Assembly (NCBI RefSeq): GCF_000378445.1
Contig: NZ_KB899741.1
Coordinates: 1-35,346 of the forward strand
Length of the DNA: 35,346 bases
From: Deinococcus aquatilis DSM 23025
GTDB taxonomy: Bacteria > Deinococcota > Deinococci > Deinococcales > Deinococcaceae
Direction of reading: 5' to 3'
The translations under genes and the position numbers were made by a program. This document shows positions 17,541 through 24,660 of the stretch, piece after piece. How positions within the stretch are numbered: the first letter of the stretch is position 1; each line of letters begins with the position of its first letter. The notes under the pieces are model-generated. The model was given only the letters and a program-made list of their open reading frames with translations. It was not told where the DNA came from and ran no database searches.

Positions 17541-19043
17541 GTGGCCGAACTGCTCGCTGCTCACCACATCCATAAATCGTTCAGCGGCGTGCAGGTGCTG
17601 CGCGACGTCGAGTTCACGCTCCTCGCGGGAGAAGTGCACGCCCTCCTCGGAGAGAACGGCGCCGGGAAAAGTACGCTGCTCAAGACCCTGTTCGGCATGC
17701 ACCGCCCCGACAGCGGCACCCTCACCGTGAACGGGAAGAACGTTGTCCTGAACAGTCCCAAAGACGCTGAAGCCCAGGGCATCGCGATGATCCATCAGGA
17801 ACTGGCCCTCATTCCGGAGCTCACCGTCGCGCAAAACGTCTTGCTGGGCAACGAGGGCAGCGAGGTGCTGAACTACGCGCGGATGAACGCCCGGGTCAAG
17901 CCCTTCCTGGAGCAGGTTGGGTTGCAGGTCGCGCCTGGACTCCCGGTTCGGCGCCTGACCATCGCCCAGCAGCAGATGGTCGAAATCGCCCGTGCCCTGG
18001 CCCGCCAGGCCCGCATCATCATCATGGACGAGCCAACTTCCAGCCTGACCACCCATGAGATTGAGCAGCTCTACCGCGTCGTGCGGCAACTCACGGCCAC
18101 CGGCGTCGGCATTATCTATGTCAGCCACCACTTCGATGAGATTGAAGCCTTGGCCGACCGGGTCACGGTCCTGCGCGACGGCCAGCACATCGGTACCGTG
18201 CATCAGCGCGACGTGACTCAGGAGCAGCTTGTGCAGATGATGGTTGGCCGCGACCTCATCGCCCAAACGGCGCCACCCGAGCGTCAAGCCGGAGCTGTGA
18301 GGCTGGCCGTGCGGCAGCTCAGCCGCTCTGGGGCCTTCCAAGACATCAGCCTGAACGTCCATGCAGGCGAAGTGGTCACGATCGCGGGCCTCATTGGAGC
18401 TGGGCGCACCGAAGTGCTGCGGGCCATTTACGGAGCCGACGACGTCAACAGCGGCGAGATCGAACTTGACGGTCAGGTGGTCGCGCATCCATCACCCGAC
18501 CTGATGATGCGGCGCGGCACCGGATTTATTCCTGAAGACCGGCGAATGCAGGGCATCGTCCCGGACGCCCGGGTGAGTGTCAACATGATGCTGACGAGTT
18601 GGGCCAAGGGCAGCGCAACCGTTCAGGAACGCGACATGCGCGCCCAGGTCGATCCGCAGATGCTGCAACTTGGCATCCGCCCCAACAATCCTGACCAGAT
18701 CATCCGCCGATTGTCCGGCGGCAACCAGCAAAAGGTCATCTTGGCCCGCTGGCTGGCGGCGGGCTGCGGCCTGCTCCTGATCGACGAACCGACCCGGGGC
18801 ATCGACGTGGCCAGCAAGGCCGATATCTACGCCCTGATCGACGGACTCGCAGCTCAGGGGGTGGCCATCCTGATGGCGTCGTCTGAGCTGCCGGAAGTGT
18901 TGAGACTGAGTGACCGAATTCTCGTGATGCGTGAAGGCCGCCTGGTCGGCGAACTTTCCCGTGCCCAGGCCAGCGAGGAGCGCATCCTGGCGCTGGCGAC
19001 CGGAGCGATAACCCATGCAAAAGATCCAGTCCTCTCCGAATAG
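17541..19043 (+). CDS. Sugar ABC transporter ATPase, two fused nucleotide-binding domains (RbsA-like)
   Basis: 500 residues from GTG 17541 (AAGGAG upstream). The first domain has Walker A GENGAGKST (37-45), signature LTIAQQQMVEIARAL, Walker B IIIMDEPTSSLTT and switch His in IYVSHHFDE. The second domain has the usual degenerate Walker A GLIGAGRTEVLRAI, a good signature RRLSGGNQQKVILARWL and Walker B LLLIDEPTRGIDV. This double-domain layout is that of the RbsA/XylG/MglA class, which powers monosaccharide uptake. Lies between the binding-protein gene and the permease gene, overlapping the latter by 29 nt. Confidence 0.9.
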   Translation: MAELLAAHHIHKSFSGVQVLRDVEFTLLAGEVHALLGENGAGKSTLLKTLFGMHRPDSGTLTVNGKNVVLNSPKDAEAQGIAMIHQELALIPELTVAQNVLLGNEGSEVLNYARMNARVKPFLEQVGLQVAPGLPVRRLTIAQQQMVEIARALARQARIIIMDEPTSSLTTHEIEQLYRVVRQLTATGVGIIYVSHHFDEIEALADRVTVLRDGQHIGTVHQRDVTQEQLVQMMVGRDLIAQTAPPERQAGAVRLAVRQLSRSGAFQDISLNVHAGEVVTIAGLIGAGRTEVLRAIYGADDVNSGEIELDGQVVAHPSPDLMMRRGTGFIPEDRRMQGIVPDARVSVNMMLTSWAKGSATVQERDMRAQVDPQMLQLGIRPNNPDQIIRRLSGGNQQKVILARWLAAGCGLLLIDEPTRGIDVASKADIYALIDGLAAQGVAILMASSELPEVLRLSDRILVMREGRLVGELSRAQASEERILALATGAITHAKDPVLSE

Positions 19044-19986
19044 TGCAGGCCGCACCGCCGTGATCGAGCGGCTGCGTGAAGCGGGCATTCTGACCATTCT
19101 CCTTCTTGGCGCGGTGGTCTTCAGTTTCACCGTTCCCTCGTTTTTCTCCGTCGACAATGCCATCACCGGGATCGGCCTGAGCGCAGCCATCAATACCATC
19201 GTCGCCATTGGGCTGACCTACGTGATCATGACCGGGGGCATTGACCTGAGTGTCGGATCAACTGCCGCGCTCTCCGCCGTCGTGGGCGCCGACCTGATGC
19301 AGCGCGGCGTGCCGCCGCTGGTGGCGGTCCTCATCGCTCTGGGCGTCGGCGCCGCCGCGGGCCTCGTCAATGGTCTGCTGATCACCCGGGTACAGCTCGC
19401 CCCCTTTATCGTCACGCTGGGCACCATGACCTTTTACCGGGGCCTGGCCCTCTCGTACACCAATGGACAGCCGATCTTGTCGCTGCCGGATGATTTCAAG
19501 CGCGTTCTGGGCGGCAACCTGCTGGGCTTACCGATTCCACTCCTCGCGGCCCTTGGGTTGGTCCTGCTGTTCACGCTGATTCTCAAGTTCACCAAAACGG
19601 GGCAGTACATCCTGGCCATCGGGGGCAACGCCGAGGCCGTGCGGCTGAGCGGGATCAACGTGAACCGCTACATCACCTTGACCTACGTGATTTCCGGGGT
19701 TTTGGCTGCCTTTGCCGCCCTGGTGCTGATCGCGCAGTTGGGTGCGGCAGAACCCATCCTGGGCAACGGCTGGGAACTGAGCGCCATCGCTGCGGCAGTG
19801 GTGGGCGGCACCAGTCTCTCCGGGGGTAAGGGCAATGTGGTGGGCGCGCTCTTGGGCGCCCTGCTGCTGAGCATGTTGCAAAACGTTTTGACCCTCTTGG
19901 GTGTCCAAGCCTTCTACCAGCTGCTGGCCACGGGCCTCATCATCATCGGCGCAATGGTCATTGACCGCTACACCCGCGGCCGCTAA
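19015..19986 (+). CDS. Sugar ABC transporter permease (RbsC-like)
   Basis: 323 residues, eight or more hydrophobic segments. The family hallmarks of the BPD_transp_2 group are present: GLTYVIMTGGIDLSVGSTAA, ITRVQLAPFIVTLGTM, YILAIGGNAEAVRLSGINVN (the EAA-like coupling loop) and AAAVVGGTSLSGGKGNVVGA. Forms the membrane channel for the sugar importer as a homodimer. The start ATG 19015 lies inside the end of the ATPase gene, so the two are translationally coupled. A GC-rich hairpin ends the operon. Confidence 0.9.
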   Translation: MQKIQSSPNSAGRTAVIERLREAGILTILLLGAVVFSFTVPSFFSVDNAITGIGLSAAINTIVAIGLTYVIMTGGIDLSVGSTAALSAVVGADLMQRGVPPLVAVLIALGVGAAAGLVNGLLITRVQLAPFIVTLGTMTFYRGLALSYTNGQPILSLPDDFKRVLGGNLLGLPIPLLAALGLVLLFTLILKFTKTGQYILAIGGNAEAVRLSGINVNRYITLTYVISGVLAAFAALVLIAQLGAAEPILGNGWELSAIAAAVVGGTSLSGGKGNVVGALLGALLLSMLQNVLTLLGVQAFYQLLATGLIIIGAMVIDRYTRGR

Positions 19987-20001
19987 GGAACTCAGGTCAA
20001 G

Positions 20002-20027
20002 AGGGCCGGGGCACTTACCCCGGCCCT
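20002..20027 (+). terminator. Bidirectional terminator between sugar operon and deoR-type gene
   Basis: Perfect 10-bp stem AGGGCCGGGG / CCCCGGCCCT with loop CACTTA, followed by TCTTCAT. It sits 15 nt after the permease stop and 4 nt before the end of the convergent repressor gene, so it probably serves both. Confidence 0.75.
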
Positions 20028-20030
20028 TCT

Positions 20031-20780
20031 TCATACCAGGGTGACCTTCGGGCCCGCGTCTGTCAGCCAGCCGAATTTGCGGCTCTTCCGGTCACTCACG
20101 ACTTCACTCACCCGGTCTAGGGCGCACACCTGGGTCATGGCCCGCCAGCCAAACTTGCTGTGATCGGCAAGCAAGAGGGTCTTGGCGCTCGCCTCGATGG
20201 CTAGGCGCTTGACCATGGCCTCCTCAATCACTGCATTCGAGACGCCGCGTTCATCGACGGCATGGGCACCCATCAAAAATAGGTCAGCCCGCAGACTGCG
20301 CAGCTGTTCCTCAGTCCACGGGCCAGTGATGCTGAACGAGTTGCTGCGGACCCGGCCCCCCAATAAGAGCACCTCCGTCTCGCCGACGGCCAGGACTTGG
20401 GCGGCGGGCAGATCGAGCGTAATGGCCGTCAAGGGCCGGCCGGCCAGATGCTGGGCCACCGCGAGAATCGTGGTCCCCGCGTCGAAGATGAGCGTGGAGC
20501 CATCTTTGACTTGAGAGGCGACATAGTCGGCAATGGCTAACTTCTCGCTGGGCATCCGGACCGATTTGGCGGCGAACGCTGGCTCCTGAGTCAGGCTGCG
20601 CTGCAAGCGAACCGCGCCGCCGTGTGTCCGGGCCAGGAGTCCCTGTTCGGCCATGCCCTGCAGGTCACGCCGGATGGTCGCCTCAGAAACCCCGACCTTT
20701 TCGGCAATCTCTTGGGTCAGCAATGTTTCGTGCACGTCCATCAGTTCGATAATGCGCGTTTGGCGCTCAAGTGGAAGCAT
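20031..20780 (-). CDS. DeoR-family transcriptional repressor
   Basis: 249 residues. The N-terminal DeoR HTH spans about 4-57: PLERQTRIIELMDVHETLLT, EIAEKVGVSEATIRRDLQGM and LLARTHGGAV, the canonical S-x-x-T-[IV]-R-R-D-L recognition helix and R-x-H-G-G wing. The C-terminal sugar-phosphate sensor domain (DeoRC) shows STLIFDAGTTILAVAQHLAG and LLADHSKFGW. Such proteins repress sugar operons and release DNA when bound by a phosphorylated intermediate. It converges on the sugar operon, and its own start overlaps the shared ATCTGCTCAT motif, indicating autoregulation. TATGAT lies 8 nt before the ATG, so the message is probably leaderless. GC content and codon use fit the operon. Confidence 0.87.
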   Translation of the reverse strand: MLPLERQTRIIELMDVHETLLTQEIAEKVGVSEATIRRDLQGMAEQGLLARTHGGAVRLQRSLTQEPAFAAKSVRMPSEKLAIADYVASQVKDGSTLIFDAGTTILAVAQHLAGRPLTAITLDLPAAQVLAVGETEVLLLGGRVRSNSFSITGPWTEEQLRSLRADLFLMGAHAVDERGVSNAVIEEAMVKRLAIEASAKTLLLADHSKFGWRAMTQVCALDRVSEVVSDRKSRKFGWLTDAGPKVTLV

Positions 20781-20805
20781 ATGAGCAGATCATACGCACA
20801 TTTGA
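20777..20805 (-). promoter_or_regulatory. DeoR-gene promoter with likely autoregulatory operator
   Basis: In the gene's sense, CAAATGTGCG-TATGAT-CTGCTCAT-ATG: the -10 TATGAT ends 8 nt before the start codon, and ATCTGCTCATATG overlaps both, matching the site in the operon promoter at 14459-14472. Confidence 0.5.
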
Positions 20806-20984
20806 GCGCCAAAGGGCAGAGGGAACTGGCTACTGACTTTAACGCCGTTTATCCCATCAGCGTCATCGGCATATTGCGATGCCGTTGAAGCATATCGAGC
20901 ACGTCTTTGTGCCCGTCTACCGCTCTTCCCAACCAAAGCCGGACGTCAGCATCTCAAACAGCAGCATGAAGCTTCTTATCCGCC

Positions 20985-21118
20985 GCAAAAGGCTTCCGAC
21001 TCTGCTGGCGAATTCAAAACCTGTTGTTTTCTAGGGCGGATTGTCGTCACTCGACATCGAAAATGCTGGGTTTGGAGACCATAGCCTGAATTCGCCAGCA
21101 GAGTCGCTTCCCTTTTGC
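20985..21118. repeat. 20-bp palindromic repeat, split copy
   Basis: Left half GCAAAAGGCTTCC (20985-20997), right half GCTTCCCTTTTGC (21106-21118). Removing the 108-bp insert and one GCTTCC gives GCAAAAGG-CTTC-CCTTTTGC, identical to the intact copy at 14094 except for one loop base. Confidence 0.75.
20998..21105. mobile_element. MITE-like element, 108 bp, 19-bp perfect inverted repeats
   Basis: Ends are GACTCTGCTGGCGAATTCA (20998-21016) and its exact reverse complement TGAATTCGCCAGCAGAGTC (21087-21105). It is flanked by a 6-bp direct repeat GCTTCC (20992-20997 and 21106-21111), the expected target duplication. The 70-bp interior encodes nothing and contains a small hairpin TGTCG-TCACT-CGACA. 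Too short for a transposase, so it must have been moved by an enzyme in trans. No parent IS with these ends was seen in the window. Confidence 0.8.
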
Positions 21119-21150
21119 AACGCCTGAGGATGACCCCTTGTTGATATGGC

Positions 21151-22152
21151 CTACAACGAGATGGTGTTCAGGAGGTGTCCCTGCCGGGCGAGCCGCAACA
21201 CCAGCCCTGCTAGGGCAGTGTCCTGGAACGATACACCCGTCGAGTCGAACACCGTGATCTGTTCAGGGGCCAGACGGCCTGGCTTCACGCCTGCACAGAT
21301 TTCCCCCAGTTCCGCATAGACGCCGTCGGCGCTCATCAGACCACGGGCAATGGGCTCTTGCAGTTCCCCGATGCTGACGCTCTGCGCACGGCGGTCGACG
21401 ACCACGGTGACGGCTGCCATCAGAGCGGGGTCGAGTTCCTGCTTTCCAGGGGCGTCTGATCCCATAGCATTGATGTGGGTGCCGGGGGCGATCCAATCAC
21501 GCCAGACGATGGGCGCTTCGGCAGGCGTCACGGTGACCACCACGTGAGCGCCCTCACAGGCCGCCTGCCCTTCACGCAGGGCACGCATGGTCACGCCTGG
21601 CAGCTTGACCGTCCGGACAAACTGCTCAGCCTGGGCAAACGTTCGCGACCACACGCGGACTTCGCGGACGGGTCGCACCTGGCTCAGGGCCTCGAGCTGC
21701 GCGCGGGCCTGCCCGCCCGTGCCGAACAGGGCAACCACCGCAGCGTCTTCCCGCGCCAGGTGCCGCGCCGCGACGGCCCCTGCCGCCGTGCGGTACTCGG
21801 TGATGGCATTGGCGGCGAGCAGTGCCAGAGGTTGTCCAGTGTGGGGGTCGCCCAGCAACATCGCGGCACTGTGCGTGGGTAGGGACCGCTCGACATTCCC
21901 GGGGAAGTACGAGCCCATCTTCAGGCCAAACACCTCCAGGGCGTCCTCACCCTCCCCGAGACGCAGATGACTGGTCTTGATGCTGTAGCGGCCTCCGTTC
22001 AAGCTGTGGCCGACGACGGACAGCACCGTAGCGAAACCGCGGGCGTCTGCAGCGAAGGTCGCGTCGATCTGCCCGATCACGTCGGGCCAGGTGAGGAGGG
22101 CGCGGATGGTGTCGTCATCCAGCACGGTCAGCGTCAGGGGAGCCGGCGACAT
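21151..22152 (-). CDS. Ornithine-cyclodeaminase / mu-crystallin family NAD(P)-dependent enzyme
   Basis: 333 residues. Family landmarks: LTWPDVIGQIDATFAADARG, SIKTSHLRL (substrate-binding Lys region), FGLKMGSYFPGN, ITEYRTAAGAVAARHLA, the Rossmann motif ALFGTGGQARAQLEAL, VVVTVTPAEAPIV, HINAMGSDAPGKQELDP and FDSTGVSFQDTALA. Members reduce or oxidise imine/amino acids or cyclise ornithine; the last include iminosuccinate reductase (BhcD), EutC of hydroxyectoine breakdown and DauB of D-arginine catabolism. The paired dehydratase upstream and the YheO-type regulator favour amino-acid catabolism over true ornithine cyclodeamination. Start ATG shares one base with the stop of the dehydratase gene (TAATG), so translation is coupled. 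Confidence 0.82.
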   Translation of the reverse strand: MSPAPLTLTVLDDDTIRALLTWPDVIGQIDATFAADARGFATVLSVVGHSLNGGRYSIKTSHLRLGEGEDALEVFGLKMGSYFPGNVERSLPTHSAAMLLGDPHTGQPLALLAANAITEYRTAAGAVAARHLAREDAAVVALFGTGGQARAQLEALSQVRPVREVRVWSRTFAQAEQFVRTVKLPGVTMRALREGQAACEGAHVVVTVTPAEAPIVWRDWIAPGTHINAMGSDAPGKQELDPALMAAVTVVVDRRAQSVSIGELQEPIARGLMSADGVYAELGEICAGVKPGRLAPEQITVFDSTGVSFQDTALAGLVLRLARQGHLLNTISL

Positions 22153-23135
22153 TACGCCTCCCCGGCGGTCAGGAGCTCCACCAGCAAACTGGGGTCGAGG
22201 TTACCGCCACTCAGAATGGCCACGAGGGGGCCAGTCTCCCCGAGAGCTTTCCGGTGGTAGAGGGCGGCTGCAATCGTCACCGCGCCACTGGGTTCGGTGA
22301 CCAAGCGAGTACGCAGGGTGGCTTCGCGCGCGGCCTGGCGCAGTTCCGTTTCGGACACGGTGATGATGTCGTCTACGTAGGTCTGGACATGCGCCCAGTT
22401 GAGGTCTCCCAGATGCTGCACGCGCAGCCCGTCCGCCAGGGTCCGTCCGACCTGGTCGGCGCTGTACGTCACCCGTACGCCCGTCTTGAAGCTCTCGTGC
22501 GCGTCGGCGGCCACGTCCGGCTCTACACCGATGATGCGGGTTTGGGGCCGGACTTGCTTCACGGCCGCGGCCACGCCGGAAATGAGTCCACCCCCGCTTA
22601 CAGGGACCAGGATGGTGCCGGCGTCCGGGAGGTCCTCGAGAATTTCCAGGCCAACGGTGCCGGCCCCAGCGATGATGCGTGCGTCGTCGTAAGGGGGAAT
22701 CGGCGTCAGGCCGCGCTCGGCGCTCAGCGCTTCGGCTTTTCGGGTGCGGTCTTCGCTGGCGGGGCCAACGATGATGACGTCGGCGCCGAACGCGCGGGTC
22801 ATCTCCAGCTTGAGCTGAGGGGCGTTATCAGGCATGACCACCACAGCGGGAATGCCGAGCTGTTGGGCGGCGTACGCGACCGCCTGGGCGTGGTTGCCGC
22901 TCGAATGCGCCACCACACCGCGCGCGCGCTCGTCCGGGGTCAGGGACAGCATGGCGTTGAAGGCACCGCGCAGTTTGAACGCGCCGGTGGGTTGAAGGCT
23001 TTCGGGTTTCAGCCAGAAGTTCTTCAAGGGAAAGGGCACTAGGGGTGTACGCACCACATGCGGGCGAATGCGCGTGTGAGCGGTGCGGATGGCGTCAAGC
23101 GTGACCAGGGAGGGCGGGGCAGTGGGAGTGGGCAT
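22152..23135 (-). CDS. PLP-dependent threonine/serine (or hydroxyaspartate-type) dehydratase
   Basis: 327 residues from ATG 23135, preferred because TGAGG lies upstream; a TTG at 23177 would add 14 residues. Fold-type II PLP enzyme: Schiff-base Lys 54 in PTGAFKLRGAFN, AHSSGNHAQAVAYAAQ, IPAVVVMPDNAPQLKLE, the phosphate-binding loop VPVSGGGLISGVAAAV and the C-terminal AILSGGNLDPSLLVELL. No ACT regulatory domain, so it is the short catabolic form. It should dehydrate and deaminate a beta-hydroxy amino acid (Thr, Ser, 3-hydroxyaspartate, or a related compound). Forms an operon with the dehydrogenase downstream, and is divergent from a regulator. Confidence 0.83.
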   Translation of the reverse strand: MPTPTAPPSLVTLDAIRTAHTRIRPHVVRTPLVPFPLKNFWLKPESLQPTGAFKLRGAFNAMLSLTPDERARGVVAHSSGNHAQAVAYAAQQLGIPAVVVMPDNAPQLKLEMTRAFGADVIIVGPASEDRTRKAEALSAERGLTPIPPYDDARIIAGAGTVGLEILEDLPDAGTILVPVSGGGLISGVAAAVKQVRPQTRIIGVEPDVAADAHESFKTGVRVTYSADQVGRTLADGLRVQHLGDLNWAHVQTYVDDIITVSETELRQAAREATLRTRLVTEPSGAVTIAAALYHRKALGETGPLVAILSGGNLDPSLLVELLTAGEA

Positions 23136-23189
23136 AGGAACCTCAGTGGCGGGAGAAGAGAATGACAGGTCAGACAACTACTGGTTGTG

Positions 23190-23220
23190 GACATTATTTC
23201 CATAGTTTGGATAGAATGTC
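23190..23220. promoter_or_regulatory. 31-bp palindrome in the divergent control region
   Basis: GACATTATTTCC-ATAGTTT-GGATAGAATGTC; 10 of 12 positions pair. It covers a good -10 for the regulator (TAGAAT, 23212-23217, ending 6 nt before the ATG, with TGGACA 18 bp upstream), which implies a leaderless regulator message. It also lies in the expected promoter area of the catabolic genes. A second small inverted repeat ACAAC-TACTG-GTTGT occurs at 23174-23188. Likely operator of the adjacent YheO-type regulator. Confidence 0.6.
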
Positions 23221-23223
23221 TAC

Positions 23224-23847
23224 ATGGCAGGTCAGATAACAGAGCACGTCCTTCTCCTCGAACAGCTTCAACACGTGGCGCAGGGGCTGGCTGAGACGTT
23301 TGCACCCTTCTGTGAGGTCGTCGTGCATGACCTCACCAACCCCGAGCACGCCATCCTCGCCATCCATAACAACCTCTCTGGCCGCAGTGTCGGTCAGGCC
23401 GCGACGGAACTGGGCCTTGCCCGCTTGGCTGACCCTGATTACCCGCAGGTTCTCGCGAACTATGCCAACCGGTTCGCTGACGGTCGGCCCGTCAAGAGCA
23501 CGTCTGTTGGCATCAAGGACTCCAGTGGCACCTATGTGGCGGCCCTGTGTCTGAACCTAGACCTGACTGTGTTTCAAGGCCTGCAGAGCGTCCTGACGCC
23601 GTTCATTCAGGTAGACGCCACGCCCCGGGAGACCCTGGATCCGGTTGGTGCCGATGCCCTGCGTGCGCAGATCAACGCGTTCGCCGCCCGGCACGCGTCT
23701 ACACCGCGAAACTTGAGCCCACAGCACCGCCGCCTGCTGCTCCAGGAACTGCGCACCTCTGGCCACCTGGAGGTGCGCCGGGCCATGGAGATTGTCGCGG
23801 CGCACCTGAACATCTCGCGGGCCGCGGCCTATAGCGCAGCGAAATAG
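23224..23847 (+). CDS. YheO/DauR-type regulator (PAS-like domain plus HTH)
   Basis: 207 residues. N-terminal part (about 15-120) matches the YheO-like PAS domain: PFCEVVVHDLTNPEHAILAI, NNLSGRSVGQAATELGL, NYANRFADGRPVKSTSVGIK and DSSGTYVAALCLNLDLTVF. The C-terminus (about 158-207: LSPQHRRLLLQELRTSGHLE, RRAMEIVAAHLNISRAAAYS) is the HTH_22 DNA-binding domain. DauR, the studied member, represses D-arginine catabolism genes that include an ornithine-cyclodeaminase-type enzyme. Here the regulator is divergent from such an enzyme and a dehydratase, with a palindrome between them, so local control is likely. The ligand is unknown. Confidence 0.8.
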   Translation: MAGQITEHVLLLEQLQHVAQGLAETFAPFCEVVVHDLTNPEHAILAIHNNLSGRSVGQAATELGLARLADPDYPQVLANYANRFADGRPVKSTSVGIKDSSGTYVAALCLNLDLTVFQGLQSVLTPFIQVDATPRETLDPVGADALRAQINAFAARHASTPRNLSPQHRRLLLQELRTSGHLEVRRAMEIVAAHLNISRAAAYSAAK

Positions 23848-23877
23848 CCATCAGGGTGTTCTGTCTCACTGTCTCCC

Positions 23878-23897
23878 GCAAAAGGCTCTTGTTTTGC
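23878..23897. repeat. 20-bp palindromic repeat, diverged copy
   Basis: GCAAAAGG-CTCT-TGTTTTGC, preceded by TCCC and followed by ACGAC, 31 bp after the regulator stop. Six of eight stem pairs remain. Third member of the family at 14094 and 20985. Confidence 0.55.
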
Positions 23898-23989
23898 ACG
23901 ACTGCACCGGGCCTTCTCAGATGATTCACACTTGGTGCCAACGGTCTGTCTGAATCAAGACGAAGCTGAGCAGAGCAAAGATCGCCAAA

Positions 23990-24553
23990 TCAGGAGCGCC
24001 CACGACCCCACCGTTCCAAAACCGTCTGCCAGCGTCCCCAGAGGATGGAGCCAACCGATTCGGTCACCCAGCTACCCCAATGAAGCGAGCATTGCCAGCG
24101 ACGCTGCCAGGACGCGTACCGGGGAATGTCTGGGGTGTAGGACAGCACAATCAGTTGGAGCATGGTTACGGCGATCAGTTGCATCGACTCCATGCCCAAG
24201 TTAAATCTCAAGAGGCTCAGCGCTGTTTGCCACCCGCTAAGGTTGAGTTCAGCCAGGGTGTACAAGAAGGCCAGCCCATGCATCAGGCCGAAGAGGCCCG
24301 CGATGCTGAGCTTATGGCCCGGAAAAATCGGCTTAGGGCAGGCAGGGCCAATACTGGGACAGACAGTGCGATCAGCGCCTCAATCCGTGTGGCTGGCACC
24401 TATACGATCCGGAGGGTGCTCAGCAACGCAGTGGTGATCTTGACGATGTTGAGCAGTGAACGTCGGGTATCGCCGAATGCTCCCCAGCGGCGTGCGGCAA
24501 CCAGGAAAGGGACCGGCAGCAACAAGGTCAATAGAAACAAGGGGTCATAGGTG
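23990..24553 (-). pseudogene. HupE/UreJ-like membrane protein, decayed
   Basis: In minus-strand order: YDPLFLLTLLLPVPFLVAAR, SLLNIVKITTALLSTLRIV, then a TAG stop, VPATRIEALIALSVPVLAL, and after a frameshift HGLAFLYTLAELNLSGWQTA, LSLLRFNLGMESMQLIAVT. These correspond in order to the HupE/UreJ family (LFLLALLLP, LxxVTAFTxAHSxTL, ALSVxxAA, GLxHGFGFA, FNLGVExGQ), with an internal nonsense codon, a frameshift and loss of the AHSxTL motif. The family consists of Ni-related or uncharacterised membrane proteins with metal-binding His; no hydrogenase or urease gene is nearby. Boundaries approximate. Confidence 0.55.
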
Positions 24554-24660
24554 CCTTTCGCAGCCGGAGAGGGTCAGAGCAGCGCCAGAGCCAAATGTTG
24601 GCGACCACTCCGGCCCCTCCTCCTGCTCTGGGACTCAGCCGGTCGGTACCCTAGCGGAAG

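Larger units (their letters stand above)
20806..21150. other. Intergenic stretch with a split palindrome and a MITE-like element
   Basis: No gene is supported. Between the repressor promoter and the end of the minus-strand dehydrogenase gene lies a 20-bp palindromic repeat interrupted by a 108-bp insertion (see the separate entries). Confidence 0.6.

Noticed and set aside
17253..18488. 411-codon minus-strand frame opposite the ABC ATPase gene
   Set aside because: The plus-strand frame has complete ABC motifs; the antisense translation shows no domain.
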